Below are positions 17,143 through 26,010 of a stretch of 64,000 nucleotides of DNA, in pieces (position 1 is the first letter of the stretch; each line of letters begins with the position of its first letter). The DNA lies in contig NZ_BEWA01000007.1 in assembly GCF_003112535.1 (NCBI RefSeq), positions 124,001-188,000 on the forward strand. Direction: 5' to 3'. The DNA comes from Streptomyces rishiriensis (GTDB lineage: Bacteria > Actinomycetota > Actinomycetes > Streptomycetales > Streptomycetaceae). Both the position numbers and the translations under genes were made by a program. The notes under the pieces were generated by a model that was given only the letters and a program-made list of their open reading frames with translations, had not been told where the DNA came from and did no database searches.

Positions 17143-18168
17143 ATGGCGAAGGTGTTCGATCATGGCGGGGGGGTGCGGTCGCTGCGGGTGCCGATCCCGG
17201 ACAACCCGCTCGGCCACACGCTCGTCTATGTCGTCGACACCGACCGGGGGCCGGTCCTCGTCGACACCGGCTGGGACGATCCCGCCTCCTGGGACGCCCT
17301 CGTGGCGGGGCTCACGGCCTGCGGCACGTCCGTGGCCGCCCTCCACGGCGTCGTCATCACCCACCACCACCCCGACCACCACGGTCTGTCCGCCCGGGTG
17401 CGGGAGGCGTCCGGGGCGTGGGTGGCGATGCACGCGGCGGACGCGTCGATCGTGCGGCGGACCCGGGAGACCCGGCCCGAGCGCTGGTACACCTACATGG
17501 CCGAGAAACTGGCCGCCGCGGGCGCCCCCGACGCGCACCTCGCCCCGCTGCGCACGGCGCGCCGCCGAACGCTGCCCGGCCTCTCCCCGGCCCTCCCCGA
17601 CCGTGAGATCGTCCCCGGCGAGCTTCTCGGCCTGCCCGGCCGCCGACTGCGCGCGATCTGGACCCCGGGACACACACCCGGCCATGTCTGCCTGCATCTG
17701 GAGGAGGACCACCCGGCCGGGCTCCCGGGCCGCGGCCGGCTGTTCTCCGGCGACCATGTGCTTCCCGGCATCACCCCGCACATCGGCCTCTACGAGGACC
17801 CCGACGACGCGACGGTGACCGACCCGCTGGGCGACTACCTCGACTCCCTGGAACGCGTCGGCCGGCTCGCGCCCGCCGAGATCCTCCCCGCGCACCAGCA
17901 CGCCTTCACCGACGCGCCGTCCCGGGTGAGGGAGTTGCTCGCCCACCACGAGGACCGCCTCACGGGACTCCTCGCGCTCCTCGCCTCCCCCCTCACCCCC
18001 TGGCAGCTCGCCGAACGCATGGATTGGAACCGGCCCTGGGACCAGATCCCCTACGGGTCGAGGAACATCGCGGTCTCCGAGGCCGAGGCGCATCTGCGGC
18101 GGCTGGTGAAGCTGGGCCGGGCGGAAGCCGTGACGGGCAGCGATCCGGTGACGTACGCGGCCGTGTGA
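17143..18168 (+). CDS. MBL-fold metallohydrolase
   Basis: A 341-residue metallo-beta-lactamase-fold protein. The metal-binding motif THHHPDHHG is near residues 68-76, followed by GHTPGHVC (about 176-183), FSGDH (about 203) and AHQHAF near the C-terminal domain. The fold hydrolyses thioesters, esters or similar bonds; the C-terminal helical part with a winged-helix look resembles MBL proteins linked to acyl-CoA metabolism. GGAGGGC precedes the ATG. It is divergent from the aldehyde dehydrogenase and shares its KstR-type box, so a role with CoA-thioester intermediates is plausible. Confidence 0.85.
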   Translation: MAKVFDHGGGVRSLRVPIPDNPLGHTLVYVVDTDRGPVLVDTGWDDPASWDALVAGLTACGTSVAALHGVVITHHHPDHHGLSARVREASGAWVAMHAADASIVRRTRETRPERWYTYMAEKLAAAGAPDAHLAPLRTARRRTLPGLSPALPDREIVPGELLGLPGRRLRAIWTPGHTPGHVCLHLEEDHPAGLPGRGRLFSGDHVLPGITPHIGLYEDPDDATVTDPLGDYLDSLERVGRLAPAEILPAHQHAFTDAPSRVRELLAHHEDRLTGLLALLASPLTPWQLAERMDWNRPWDQIPYGSRNIAVSEAEAHLRRLVKLGRAEAVTGSDPVTYAAV

Positions 18169-18265
18169 TCGCGATCCCTGACCCCGGAGCCCTGATGCCT
18201 GTGGGCCTCGCGTGATCCGGTCAAATTCGATCGCGCCGCGGCAGGCGCACCTGTTAGACAGCCGT

Positions 18266-18829
18266 ATGGACCCTCTGGACCCTCTGGACCCTCTGGACCC
18301 TCTGGACCCTCTGGACCCCCGGCAACCCCCGGACCCGCTGGACGCCCTGGCCCCCACGGACCAGGCCATGGGCCTCGCGGCTGCCATGGGCCCCGTCGAG
18401 CGGCTGCTCGCCGAACGCGCCTGTGAGCGGCTCGTCGTCGACTTCGTCCACCGTCTCGACCTCGGCGAACCGCCGACCGTGGCCGAGCTGTTCACCGAGG
18501 ACGGCAGCTGGGCGTGGCCGGCCGGCGAACGACTCGTCCAGGGGCGGCCCGCGCTGCGGGAGTACTTCGGCGCGCGCCCCGCAGACCGGCTCTCCCGCCG
18601 TCTGATGACGAACATCCTGGTCACGGTGACCGCGCCGGACGCGGCCTCGGCCACGTCGTACTTCTCGACGCACCGGGTCGACGGGTACGGGGGCGGCACC
18701 GTCCCCGCGGGCCCCCCGGTCCAGGTCGGCCACTACGAGGACGCGTTCCGCCGGGTCGGCGGCGCGTGGCTGCTGGAGCGGCGGGTGCTGTTCCTGCCCT
18801 TCGGCGGCCCGACGCCGCGCGCGGCCTAG
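18266..18829 (+). CDS. SnoaL/NTF2-like protein with DPL-repeat N-terminus
   Basis: The 187-residue product has an NTF2-like cone fold (LAERACERLVVDFVHRLDLGE, FTEDGSWAWPAG, GHYEDAFRRVGGAWLLERR). Family members include ketosteroid isomerases, polyketide cyclases and ring-hydroxylase small subunits, so the activity is undetermined. The first ~20 residues are a DPL repeat encoded by a 9-bp minisatellite, not typical of the fold; the true start may vary among strains. It lies downstream of the MBL-fold gene in the same direction. Confidence 0.75.
   Translation: MDPLDPLDPLDPLDPLDPRQPPDPLDALAPTDQAMGLAAAMGPVERLLAERACERLVVDFVHRLDLGEPPTVAELFTEDGSWAWPAGERLVQGRPALREYFGARPADRLSRRLMTNILVTVTAPDAASATSYFSTHRVDGYGGGTVPAGPPVQVGHYEDAFRRVGGAWLLERRVLFLPFGGPTPRAA
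18268..18312 (+). repeat. 9-bp coding minisatellite (GGACCCTCT x5)
   Basis: Five exact copies begin at the second codon of the NTF2-like gene. Because the unit is a multiple of three, copy-number changes would only lengthen or shorten the DPL tract. Confidence 0.9.
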
Positions 18830-18897
18830 CCGGCAGCGACCTGATCGACTCCGGCGCGGGGGCGGGGAGTTGCTTTCTCCGGCGGGCTCGCCGTCGC

Positions 18898-18941
18898 GTC
18901 GGAGACCCGTCGGAGACCCGTCGGAGGCCCCTCGGAGGCCC
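18898..18941. repeat. 11-bp tandem repeat upstream of the cobalamin riboswitch
   Basis: Four units (GTCGGAGACCC twice, then two GGAGGCCC variants). They occupy the gap between the NTF2-like gene and the riboswitch. Confidence 0.85.
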
Positions 18942-19034
18942 CTCGGCACAGCGCCTCCGTCCGGTCACCGGCATGGGGACGGACACGGGCAGGGGCCTGC
19001 CGTCGTCCGCGGGCTCCCCTCGGGCGCCTGCTTA

Positions 19035-19210
19035 CCTGCCGGTAGAGTGGCCGGGTCGTATCACGCCCGTACAGGGGGAAGCCGGTGCAATTCCGGCGCT
19101 GACCCGCAACCGTTGACAGCCGGATCACCTGGCACGGGGCCGTGACCGGCTCATGTGCGTCGGCAGCTCGGCCGTCGCACGGCACCGTCGAGGCATACGG
19201 AGCCGAGCCG
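19035..19210 (+). promoter_or_regulatory. Cobalamin riboswitch
   Basis: The core of the AdoCbl element is plain: GGGGGAAGCCGGTGCAATTC, then CGGCGCTGACCCGCAACCGT, followed by a B12-box-like AGCCGGATCACCTGGCAC at about 19117-19134. It lies in the leader of the toroid protein gene. A G/C-rich region between 19198 and 19245 can pair around the ribosome-binding site, suggesting translational control. It should shut off the five-gene transport operon when cobalamin is plentiful. Confidence 0.93.
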
Positions 19211-19264
19211 CCGGGGTCGCCCCGCGCTGCCCGGCTCCCTCACAGGGAGAGGCACCCGCCGATC

Positions 19265-20536
19265 ATGAACGTCCGCCGTAGCGCCGCGGCTCTGGCCGCC
19301 GCCACCGTCGTGCTGGGCGCCGCCGTCCCCGCCGTGGCCGCCACCGCGCCCCCCACCGCGTCCCCCACCCCGTCGACGGCGATACCCGCCGGGCTGTACG
19401 GGACCGCCGACCCGACCTACGACGGCGTCTGGCGCCAGTCGCTGGCCCTGCTCGCGCAGCACACCACGGGCGTCGCCCCGGCCGACGCGGCCGTGACCTG
19501 GCTGGCCGGACAGCAGTGCGCGAACGGCTCCTTCGCCGCTTTCCGCGCCGACACCGCCAAGCCGTGCGACGCGAAGCTGACGGTGGACACCAACAGCACG
19601 GCGGCGGCCGTCCAGACGCTCGCCGCGCTCGGCGGACACGGCGGCGCGACGCAGAAGGCGGTCGGCTGGCTGAAGTCCGTCCAGAACGCCGACGGCGGCT
19701 GGGGCTACTTCCCCGGCGGGGCCAGCGACGCGAACTCGACGTCCGTCGTGGCCGGGGCGCTCGCGGCGGCCGGGCAGCGGCCGGCCGGAGTGAAGAAGGC
19801 CGGAAAGTCGCCGTACGACGCCCTCCTGAAGCTCTCTCTCCCCTGCGACCGGGCCGGCGGCGGCGCGTTCGCTTACCAGCCGGACAAGAAGGGCGGCCTC
19901 GCGGCCAACGCGGACGCGACGGCGGCGGGCGTCCTCGGCGTTCTCGGCAAGGGATTCGTGACGACGGCCGGCAACGCGTCGCAGGGTGAACGCGCCTGCG
20001 GCGGCTCCTCCGCCCCGCTCACCCCGGACGAGGTCGCCCACAACGGCGCGGCCTATCTCGCCGGGGCGGTCGCCCACGACGGCTACCTGAAGTCGGTCCT
20101 GCCCGGCGCCGCGAACCAGCCCGACTACGGCAACACCGCCGACGCGGTGGTCGCCCTCGCCGCCCTCGGGTGGACCGAGCAGGCCAGGAAGCCGCTGGCC
20201 TGGCTGGAGCAGAACGCCGCGGGCTGGGCGAAGCAGAGCGGGCCGGCCGCCTATGCCCAGTTGGTCTTCGCGGCTCATGCCATGGGCGCCGATCCGCACG
20301 CCTTCGGCGGCACGGACCTGGTCGCACAGCTCAACGCGACGGGTCCGGCCCCTCAGAGCGGCGCGGAGGCGGCCGGCGCGACCGCCTCGGCGGACCCGAA
20401 GAAGGCGGACGACTCCGACGACTCCGACGGCTCCGGCCCGGCGTACAGCCTCTGGCTGATCGTCGGCGTCTTCCTCGTGGTGGGCATCGGCATCGGCTTC
20501 CTGATGAGCGGCCGTGGCAGGAAGCGTCAGCCGTGA
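19265..20536 (+). CDS. Secreted alpha/alpha-toroid protein with C-terminal membrane anchor, B12-riboswitch controlled
   Basis: A 423-residue protein with a signal peptide (about 1-27), toroid repeats (WLAGQQCANGSFAAF, WLKSVQNADGGWGYFPGG, AYLAGAVAHDGYLKS), an Asp/Ser-rich stalk, a single membrane helix (about 397-417) and a basic tail. The fold class is that of squalene cyclases and of the helical domain of animal intrinsic factor and transcobalamin; catalytic Asp motifs of cyclases are absent. Since it is the first gene after a cobalamin riboswitch and is coupled to an ECF transporter, capture of corrinoid at the surface is the favoured inference. Its stop overlaps the next start (GTGA). Confidence 0.85.
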   Translation: MNVRRSAAALAAATVVLGAAVPAVAATAPPTASPTPSTAIPAGLYGTADPTYDGVWRQSLALLAQHTTGVAPADAAVTWLAGQQCANGSFAAFRADTAKPCDAKLTVDTNSTAAAVQTLAALGGHGGATQKAVGWLKSVQNADGGWGYFPGGASDANSTSVVAGALAAAGQRPAGVKKAGKSPYDALLKLSLPCDRAGGGAFAYQPDKKGGLAANADATAAGVLGVLGKGFVTTAGNASQGERACGGSSAPLTPDEVAHNGAAYLAGAVAHDGYLKSVLPGAANQPDYGNTADAVVALAALGWTEQARKPLAWLEQNAAGWAKQSGPAAYAQLVFAAHAMGADPHAFGGTDLVAQLNATGPAPQSGAEAAGATASADPKKADDSDDSDGSGPAYSLWLIVGVFLVVGIGIGFLMSGRGRKRQP

Positions 20537-21333
20537 CGCCCCGGCCCGCCGTACGCACCCCCGCGCCCGCCCGCGCCCAGGCCGCCCCTGCCAAGGCCAC
20601 CCGTACGCACGGGCACGTCCGCGCCCGCGTCCAGGTACTGGCCGCCGTACTGGCCGCGTCGGCGCTGGTGTCGTTCGGCGCGGCGGGCTCGGCCCACGCC
20701 GCCGGCTACCGCTACTGGTCCTTCTGGGACCGTGCCGGCGATCACTGGACCTACGCCACCCAGGGCCCGTCCACCGCCCGCCCCGCCGACGGCGACGTGG
20801 AGGGCTTCCGGTTCGCGGTGAGCGAGGACTCGCAGGACGCGACGCAGCCGCGCGGCGCCGCCTCCTTCGCGGCGATCTGCGCGAAGACGCCCGAGCAGGA
20901 CGGCACGAAACGGGTGGCCCTGGTCATCGACTTCGGCACGGCGGCGGACGCCCCGGGCGGCGAGGCGCCGCCGTCGCCCTCGCCCCGCACGGCGTGCGCC
21001 CGGGTCTCCTCCGGGGCGACGACGGCCGAGGCGCTCGCCGCGGTCGCCAAGCCGCTGCGCTACGACGCCAACGCCCTGCTGTGCGCGATCGCCGGGTATC
21101 CGGGGACGGGGTGCGGCGAGCAGGTGTCGACGGACGGGAGGCGCACCCGGCAGCCGACGACGGCCGAGGGGGCCGGGAAGGGGACCGGCAGCCGGAACGC
21201 CGACGGGAACGACGGCGGTAACGGCGGCGGGAAGGACGGGGGACCGTCGTTGGGCCTGTTCGGGGGCGTGGCGGCGGTGGCGGTGCTGGGCGCGGCCGCT
21301 GTGTGGCAGGCGCGGCGGCGCCGCGATGGCTGA
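20533..21333 (+). CDS. Secreted, C-terminally anchored protein of the B12 uptake operon
   Basis: The 266 residues comprise a long signal sequence with a Pro/Ala/Arg-rich head, a compact domain starting YRYWSFWDRAGDHWTY and rich in Trp and Tyr, two Cys-containing segments (FAAICAKT; ALLCAIAGYPGTGC), a Gly/Asn/Asp-rich stalk and a final membrane helix (about 242-258). The WSFW domain accompanies cobalt or cobalamin ECF genes in actinobacteria as far as I recall, but no function is established. Overlapping GTGA with the toroid gene and the ATG of the next gene suggests equimolar translation. A binding partner of the toroid protein or S subunit is possible. Confidence 0.8.
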   Translation: MTPRPAVRTPAPARAQAAPAKATRTHGHVRARVQVLAAVLAASALVSFGAAGSAHAAGYRYWSFWDRAGDHWTYATQGPSTARPADGDVEGFRFAVSEDSQDATQPRGAASFAAICAKTPEQDGTKRVALVIDFGTAADAPGGEAPPSPSPRTACARVSSGATTAEALAAVAKPLRYDANALLCAIAGYPGTGCGEQVSTDGRRTRQPTTAEGAGKGTGSRNADGNDGGNGGGKDGGPSLGLFGGVAAVAVLGAAAVWQARRRRDG

Positions 21334-22399
21334 CCGCCGCTCCCGGCCCCCACTGCACCCCGGCGCCTGGTGGTTGTGGGCCCTCGGCCTCGGCTCCGCC
21401 GCCACCCGCACCACCAACCCGCTCCTGCTCGGCCTGCTGCTCACCGCCTCCGCGTACGTCGTCACCGTGTGCCGCCCGGACACCCCCTGGTCCCGTTCCT
21501 ACTCCGCCTTCCTCAAGCTGGCGCTCGCCGTCCTCGTCGTCCGTCTCGTCTTCGTGGTCGTGCTCGGCTCGCCCATCCCCGGCACGCATGTGCTGCTCAC
21601 GCTGCCCGAAGTCCCGCTGCCGCACTGGGCGCAGGGCATCCGGCTGGGCGGCGCGGTGACGGCCGAGGGCCTGCTCTTCGCCTGGTACGACGGCCTGAGG
21701 CTGGCCACCCTCCTCGTGTGCGTCGGCGCCGCGAACGCCCTGGCCTCCCCGTCGCGCCTGCTGAAGACGCTCCCGGGCGCCCTGTACGAGACGGGGGTGG
21801 CGGTGGTCGTGGCGCTCACCTTCGCCCCGAACCTCATCGCGGACGTCCACCGGCTGCGCGCCGCCCGCCGCCTGCGGGGCCGTCCGGACCGGGGGCTGCG
21901 CGGGCTGCTCCAGGTGGGTCTGCCGGTGCTGGAGGGCGCTCTGGAGCGCTCGGTCGCGCTGGCCGCCGCGATGGACGCGCGCGGCTACGGCCGTACCGCC
22001 GACGTCCCCGCTCCCGTCCGCCGCACCACCGCCGCCCTCACGCTGGGCGGCCTGCTCGGCGTCTGCGCGGGAACGTACGGCCTGCTCACCGCCGCCGGCG
22101 GCACGTACGGCGTTCCGGTGCTGCTCGCCGGAGTGGTCGCGGCCGTCGCCGGGCTGCGGCTGGGCGGCCGCCGCTCCGCGCGCACCCGTTACCGGCCGGA
22201 CCGCTGGACCCCGCGGGCCTGTCTGACCGCCGCCTCCGGCGTCGCCGTCGCGGCCCTGCTCGTCCTGGCCGCGTCCGCCGACCCGGCGGACCTGAACCCG
22301 GGGGTGGTCCCGCTGACCGCGCCCGCCCTCCCGCTGTGGCCCGCGGCGGCCGTACTCCTCGCCCTGCTGCCCGCGTTCGTGCACAAGGAGCCGTCGTGA
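21326..22399 (+). CDS. ECF transporter T component (CbiQ/EcfT family)
   Basis: A 357-residue integral membrane protein. The first ~200 residues match CbiQ-type transmembrane proteins, with the conserved Ala-Arg-Gly coupling motifs RLRAARRLRG and MDARGYGR (about residues 172-181 and 216-223) that contact the ATPases. Extra C-terminal helices follow. The gene overlaps both neighbours. It should couple ATP hydrolysis by the fused ATPase to the S subunit encoded last. Confidence 0.9.
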   Translation: MADRRSRPPLHPGAWWLWALGLGSAATRTTNPLLLGLLLTASAYVVTVCRPDTPWSRSYSAFLKLALAVLVVRLVFVVVLGSPIPGTHVLLTLPEVPLPHWAQGIRLGGAVTAEGLLFAWYDGLRLATLLVCVGAANALASPSRLLKTLPGALYETGVAVVVALTFAPNLIADVHRLRAARRLRGRPDRGLRGLLQVGLPVLEGALERSVALAAAMDARGYGRTADVPAPVRRTTAALTLGGLLGVCAGTYGLLTAAGGTYGVPVLLAGVVAAVAGLRLGGRRSARTRYRPDRWTPRACLTAASGVAVAALLVLAASADPADLNPGVVPLTAPALPLWPAAAVLLALLPAFVHKEPS

Positions 22400-24216
22400 T
22401 CCGCTTCGAGAACGTCTCCGTGACGTACGACGGCGTCGCCGAACCCACCGTCAGGGACGTCGACTTCATGGTCCCCGAAGGTGAACTCGTGCTGCTGGCG
22501 GGCCCGTCGGGGGTGGGCAAGTCGACGCTGCTCGGCGCGGTGAGCGGTCTCGTCCCGCACTTCACCGGCGGCGTCCTGCGCGGCCGCGTCACGGTCGCCG
22601 GCCGCGACACCCGCACCCACAAGCCGCGTGAACTCGCCGACGTCGTGGGGACGGTGGGCCAGGACCCGCTGTCGCACTTCGTGACGGACACGGTGGAGGA
22701 CGAACTCGCCTACGGCATGGAGTCGTTGGGTCTGCCGTCGGCGGTGATGCGCCGTCGCGTCGAGGAGACCCTCGACCTGCTCGGACTGGCCGGCCTGCGC
22801 GACCGCCCGCTCGCCACCCTCTCGGGCGGCCAGCAGCAGCGGGTGGCGATCGGCTCGGTCCTCACCCCGCACCCCCGGGTGCTCGTCCTGGACGAGCCGA
22901 CATCGGCGCTCGACCCTGCGGCCGCGGAGGAGGTCCTCGCCGTTCTCCTGCGGCTGGTCCACGACCTCGGCACGACGGTGCTGCTGGCCGAGCACCGCCT
23001 GGAACGCGTCCTGCAGTACGCCGACCAGGTCGCCTTGCTGCCCGCCGCCGGGGCGGCCCCGCTCCTCGGCGCGCCGGCGGACGTCATGGCCGTGTCCCCG
23101 GTGTTCCCGCCGGTGGTGGACCTGGGCCGGCTGGCAGGCTGGTCCCCGCTGCCGCTGACGGTCCGCGACGCCCGGCGAAGGGCGGCCGACCTGCGGGAAC
23201 GCCTCGCCGCCCTGGAGACCCGGGACGTACCCGCGGCCCGGGAGACACCGGTACCGGTGGCCGAGTCACCCGCGACCCCGGAGACACCGGTACCGGTGGC
23301 CGAGTCACCCGCCCCGGCCGCCGTCCCTCGGGCCCGCCGCCCCTTCCGCCGCCTTCGCCCGGCCCCGGCCCCGGCCCCGGCCGCACTGTCCGCCCCGGCC
23401 GGCCCCTCCCCTGCGTCCCCCTCCCCCATCCGCCCCGCCTCCCCCTCCATCCCCTTCCTCTCCGGGCCGCCCGCCGAGGCCCGGTCGCTCGGCGTTCGCC
23501 GGGGCGGCGTCCAGGCCCTGCGGGACGTCGACCTCACCGTCGGGCCCGGCGAGACCGTCGCCCTCATGGGCCGCAACGGCGCCGGGAAGTCGACACTGCT
23601 CAACGCGTTCGTCGGCCTGGTCGCGCCGTCCGCCGGCACGGTGCGCGTCGGCGGCTCGGTCCCGCACCGCACCTCCCCGCGAGACCTGGTGCGCCGCGTC
23701 GGTCTGGTCCCGCAGGAGCCGCGCGACCTGCTCTACGCCGACACCGTCGCCGCCGAGTGCGCGGCCGCCGACCGGGACGCGCGGGCCGCGCCCGGCGCCT
23801 GCCGCGCCCTGGTCTCGGAACTCCTCCCCGGCATCGCGGACGACATCCACCCCCGGGACCTGTCCGAGGGCCAGCGGCTCACCCTCGCGCTGGCGGTCGT
23901 CCTCGCCGCCCGGCCGCCGCTCCTGCTGCTCGACGAGCCCACCCGCGGCCTGGACTACGCGGCGAAGGCCCGCCTGGTCGCCGTCCTGCGCGGGCTGGCC
24001 GCGGCCGGTCACGCGATCGTGCTGGCCACGCACGACGTGGAACTGGCCGCGGAGCTGGCCCACCGGGTGGTGCTGCTCGCCGAGGGCGAGGTGATCGCAG
24101 ACGGTCCCACGGCGGAGGTGGTGGTCTCGTCGCCGTCCTTCGCCCCGCAGGTGACGAAGATCCTCGCGCCGCAGGAGTGGCTCACGGTCGCGCAGGTGAG
24201 GCGGGCGCTGGGATGA
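22396..24216 (+). CDS. Fused double ATPase of the ECF transporter (EcfA-EcfA')
   Basis: Two ABC ATPase domains occur in one 606-residue chain. Domain 1 has Walker A GPSGVGKST (about 36), signature LSGGQ (about 142) and Walker B VLVLDEP. Domain 2 has GRNGAGKST (about 392), LSEGQ (about 489) and LLLLDEP. The ~100-residue linker is Pro/Ala-rich and contains a doubled 39-bp unit (23242-23280, then from 23281) encoding ETPVPVAESPA twice. Start GTG overlaps the T-component stop, and its stop overlaps the S-component start. It powers the B12 uptake system proposed here. Confidence 0.92.
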   Translation: MIRFENVSVTYDGVAEPTVRDVDFMVPEGELVLLAGPSGVGKSTLLGAVSGLVPHFTGGVLRGRVTVAGRDTRTHKPRELADVVGTVGQDPLSHFVTDTVEDELAYGMESLGLPSAVMRRRVEETLDLLGLAGLRDRPLATLSGGQQQRVAIGSVLTPHPRVLVLDEPTSALDPAAAEEVLAVLLRLVHDLGTTVLLAEHRLERVLQYADQVALLPAAGAAPLLGAPADVMAVSPVFPPVVDLGRLAGWSPLPLTVRDARRRAADLRERLAALETRDVPAARETPVPVAESPATPETPVPVAESPAPAAVPRARRPFRRLRPAPAPAPAALSAPAGPSPASPSPIRPASPSIPFLSGPPAEARSLGVRRGGVQALRDVDLTVGPGETVALMGRNGAGKSTLLNAFVGLVAPSAGTVRVGGSVPHRTSPRDLVRRVGLVPQEPRDLLYADTVAAECAAADRDARAAPGACRALVSELLPGIADDIHPRDLSEGQRLTLALAVVLAARPPLLLLDEPTRGLDYAAKARLVAVLRGLAAAGHAIVLATHDVELAAELAHRVVLLAEGEVIADGPTAEVVVSSPSFAPQVTKILAPQEWLTVAQVRRALG

Positions 24217-25073
24217 CGGCGCCCCGCAGACGCCCCCGTCCCGTGCGGCTGGGCCCTCGCTCCCTGGCGGCGTTGACGCTGGTCGGCGCGGTGGGCGTGA
24301 TCGCGTTCGGCTGGCCCTTCCTGGCCCCGCCGGGCTCCGCCCTGAACGCGCACGCGCAGGACGCGCCCTGGCTGTTCGCGGGCCTGCTCGTGCTGCTGGT
24401 CGCGGTCGTGACGGCGACGATCTCGGAGTCCGGGCTGGGCGCGAAGGCGGTGGCGATGCTCGGCGTGCTGGCGGCGACGGGCGCCGCGCTGCGCCCGATC
24501 GGTGCGGGGACGGCGGGCATCGAGCCCATGTTCTTCCTGATGGTGCTGAGCGGCCGGGTGCTGGGGCCGGGTTTCGGCTTCGTCCTCGGTTCGGTCACGA
24601 TGTTCGCGTCCGCCCTGCTCACCGGCGGGGTGGGCCCGTGGATGCCGTTCCAGATGCTGGCGATGGGCTGGTTCACGATGGGGGCGGGGCTGCTGCCGGG
24701 CCCGGAGCGGCTGCGCGGCCGGGCCGAGCTGGCACTGCTCGGGGGGTACGGCTTCCTCGCCGCCTTCGCCTACGGCACGGCGATGAACATGGCCGGCTGG
24801 CCGTTCATGGGCGCGCTGGCCTCGGGAGTGGCCTTCGACCCGGACGGGACGGTCCCGGCGAACCTGGCCCGTTTCGTCGCGTACTGCGTGGCGACGTCGC
24901 TGGGCTGGGACCTGGGGCGGGCCCTGGTGACGGTGCTGCTGACGCTCACTCTCGGCCCGGCGGTGCTCAGGGCGCTACGCAGAGCCACCCGCAGGGCGGC
25001 CTTCGAGACCGCGGTCACATTCGAGGGCCCCGAAGAGCCTCCGAGAGCCGCCCGGAAGTCCGTTGACCGGTGA
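24213..25073 (+). CDS. ECF transporter S component, probably for cobalamin (CbrT-like)
   Basis: A 286-residue membrane protein of about six helices with the DUF6580/CbrT look: FGWPFLAPPGSAL, LRPIGAGTAGIEPMFFLMVL (about 92-111) and FGFVLGSVTMFASAL. S components bind the vitamin. Location as the last gene of a cobalamin-riboswitch operon points to corrinoid as the substrate, which is inferred rather than read from residues. The N-terminus is basic and the C-terminus hydrophilic. ATGA overlap with the ATPase gene ensures coupling. Confidence 0.85.
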   Translation: MTAPRRRPRPVRLGPRSLAALTLVGAVGVIAFGWPFLAPPGSALNAHAQDAPWLFAGLLVLLVAVVTATISESGLGAKAVAMLGVLAATGAALRPIGAGTAGIEPMFFLMVLSGRVLGPGFGFVLGSVTMFASALLTGGVGPWMPFQMLAMGWFTMGAGLLPGPERLRGRAELALLGGYGFLAAFAYGTAMNMAGWPFMGALASGVAFDPDGTVPANLARFVAYCVATSLGWDLGRALVTVLLTLTLGPAVLRALRRATRRAAFETAVTFEGPEEPPRAARKSVDR

Positions 25074-25402
25074 ACCACCCCACATGACTCACATCACCTA
25101 CTATCTGGCTCAGTAGGGCAAATAGGGCGCCATGGCCATGCCATTAGGGCCTCTGACCTGCGCATTGAGAGCCAGATCACACAGCCGACCTGCCCCCCAA
25201 GTACGGCCACAACTAGCAAAAGGGGTCTTTGCGGACAGCGCCGGATCCTGTTTCTCTGGATGACGTCGCAGGGCGCCGACGAGCCTCACGGCCTCGACGC
25301 CACGGCATGCAGCCACCCACCGCACCTCACGCGGAGCGGCCCACGCACCGCGTGACTCCGGCATGCAGGCGACCACAACGTCCCCGAAGGAAAAGGTTCT
25401 CC
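25074..25402. other. Gene-free leader before the SLT-domain protein
   Basis: No gene is seen. An inverted repeat pairs ATCTGGCT (25103-25110) with AGCCAGAT (25170-25177), and the first half is relatively A/T-rich. It probably holds the promoter and a long leader of the gene at 25403. I found no match to the c-di-AMP (ydaO) riboswitch consensus that precedes many Streptomyces wall-hydrolase genes. Confidence 0.5.
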
Positions 25403-25819
25403 GTGTCCGTCTCCGTCATCCGTCGCATCGCTTCCCCGAAGAAGGCCCTCACCGGCATCGCCGTGGCCGCCGCCGCCGCGGGCATGGCGCTGTCCGCAGC
25501 CCCCGCCCACGCCGCGACGACCTCCTCCGCCTCCCAGGCCCAGGCGATCGCGCACAAGATGATCCCGAACGCGGCTCAGTACAAGGCCTTCTCCAACATC
25601 GTGAAGCACGAGAGCGGCTGGAACGTCAGCGCCACCAACGCCTCCTCCGGCGCCTACGGCCTCGTCCAGGCGCTGCCCGGCTCCAAGATGGCCTCGGCCG
25701 GTTCCGACTGGAAGAGCAACGCCAAGACCCAGATCAAGTGGGGTCTGGACTACATGAACTCCCGCTACGGCAGCCCGGTCGCCGCCTGGAACTTCTGGCA
25801 GGCGAACGGCTGGTACTGA
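25403..25819 (+). CDS. Secreted lytic-transglycosylase-like (SLT) protein
   Basis: This 138-residue protein has a signal peptide (about 1-36, ending AHA) and one compact SLT-like domain, with the catalytic-type Glu in IVKHESGWN (about residue 68) and a GAYGLVQALPG motif; it ends in WNFWQANGWY. It should attack peptidoglycan strands outside the membrane, as in resuscitation- and aggregation-promoting factors. GTG 25403 has GAAGGAAAAGG upstream. A strong terminator follows. Confidence 0.88.
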   Translation: MSVSVIRRIASPKKALTGIAVAAAAAGMALSAAPAHAATTSSASQAQAIAHKMIPNAAQYKAFSNIVKHESGWNVSATNASSGAYGLVQALPGSKMASAGSDWKSNAKTQIKWGLDYMNSRYGSPVAAWNFWQANGWY

Positions 25820-25870
25820 GCCGGCCCGGAGCCCAGCGAGTTCCTCCCCCAAGGACGCGCGTTCAGCGCG

Positions 25871-25918
25871 CCGAAGGCGGCGGCCCCCGATCCCCGGGGC
25901 CGCCGCCTTCGGGGTTTT
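25871..25918 (+). terminator. Strong intrinsic terminator
   Basis: Perfect 17-bp arms (25871-25887 and 25896-25912) with an 8-base loop are followed by GTTTT. It ends the SLT gene. A ~32-bp imperfect duplication (about 25921-25985) follows it. Confidence 0.92.
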
Positions 25919-26010
25919 CCCCGCCCCGCCCTGCCGCACGGTCGGCGTTTTCCCGCGCCGCCCTGCCACACTGTCGGCGCTTCCCCGGCTCTTCGTGCTG
26001 CACTGAGCGG

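Noticed and set aside
25074..25402. Possible c-di-AMP (ydaO) riboswitch before the SLT-domain gene
   Set aside because: Many Streptomyces wall-hydrolase genes have one, but the conserved blocks are not found here.
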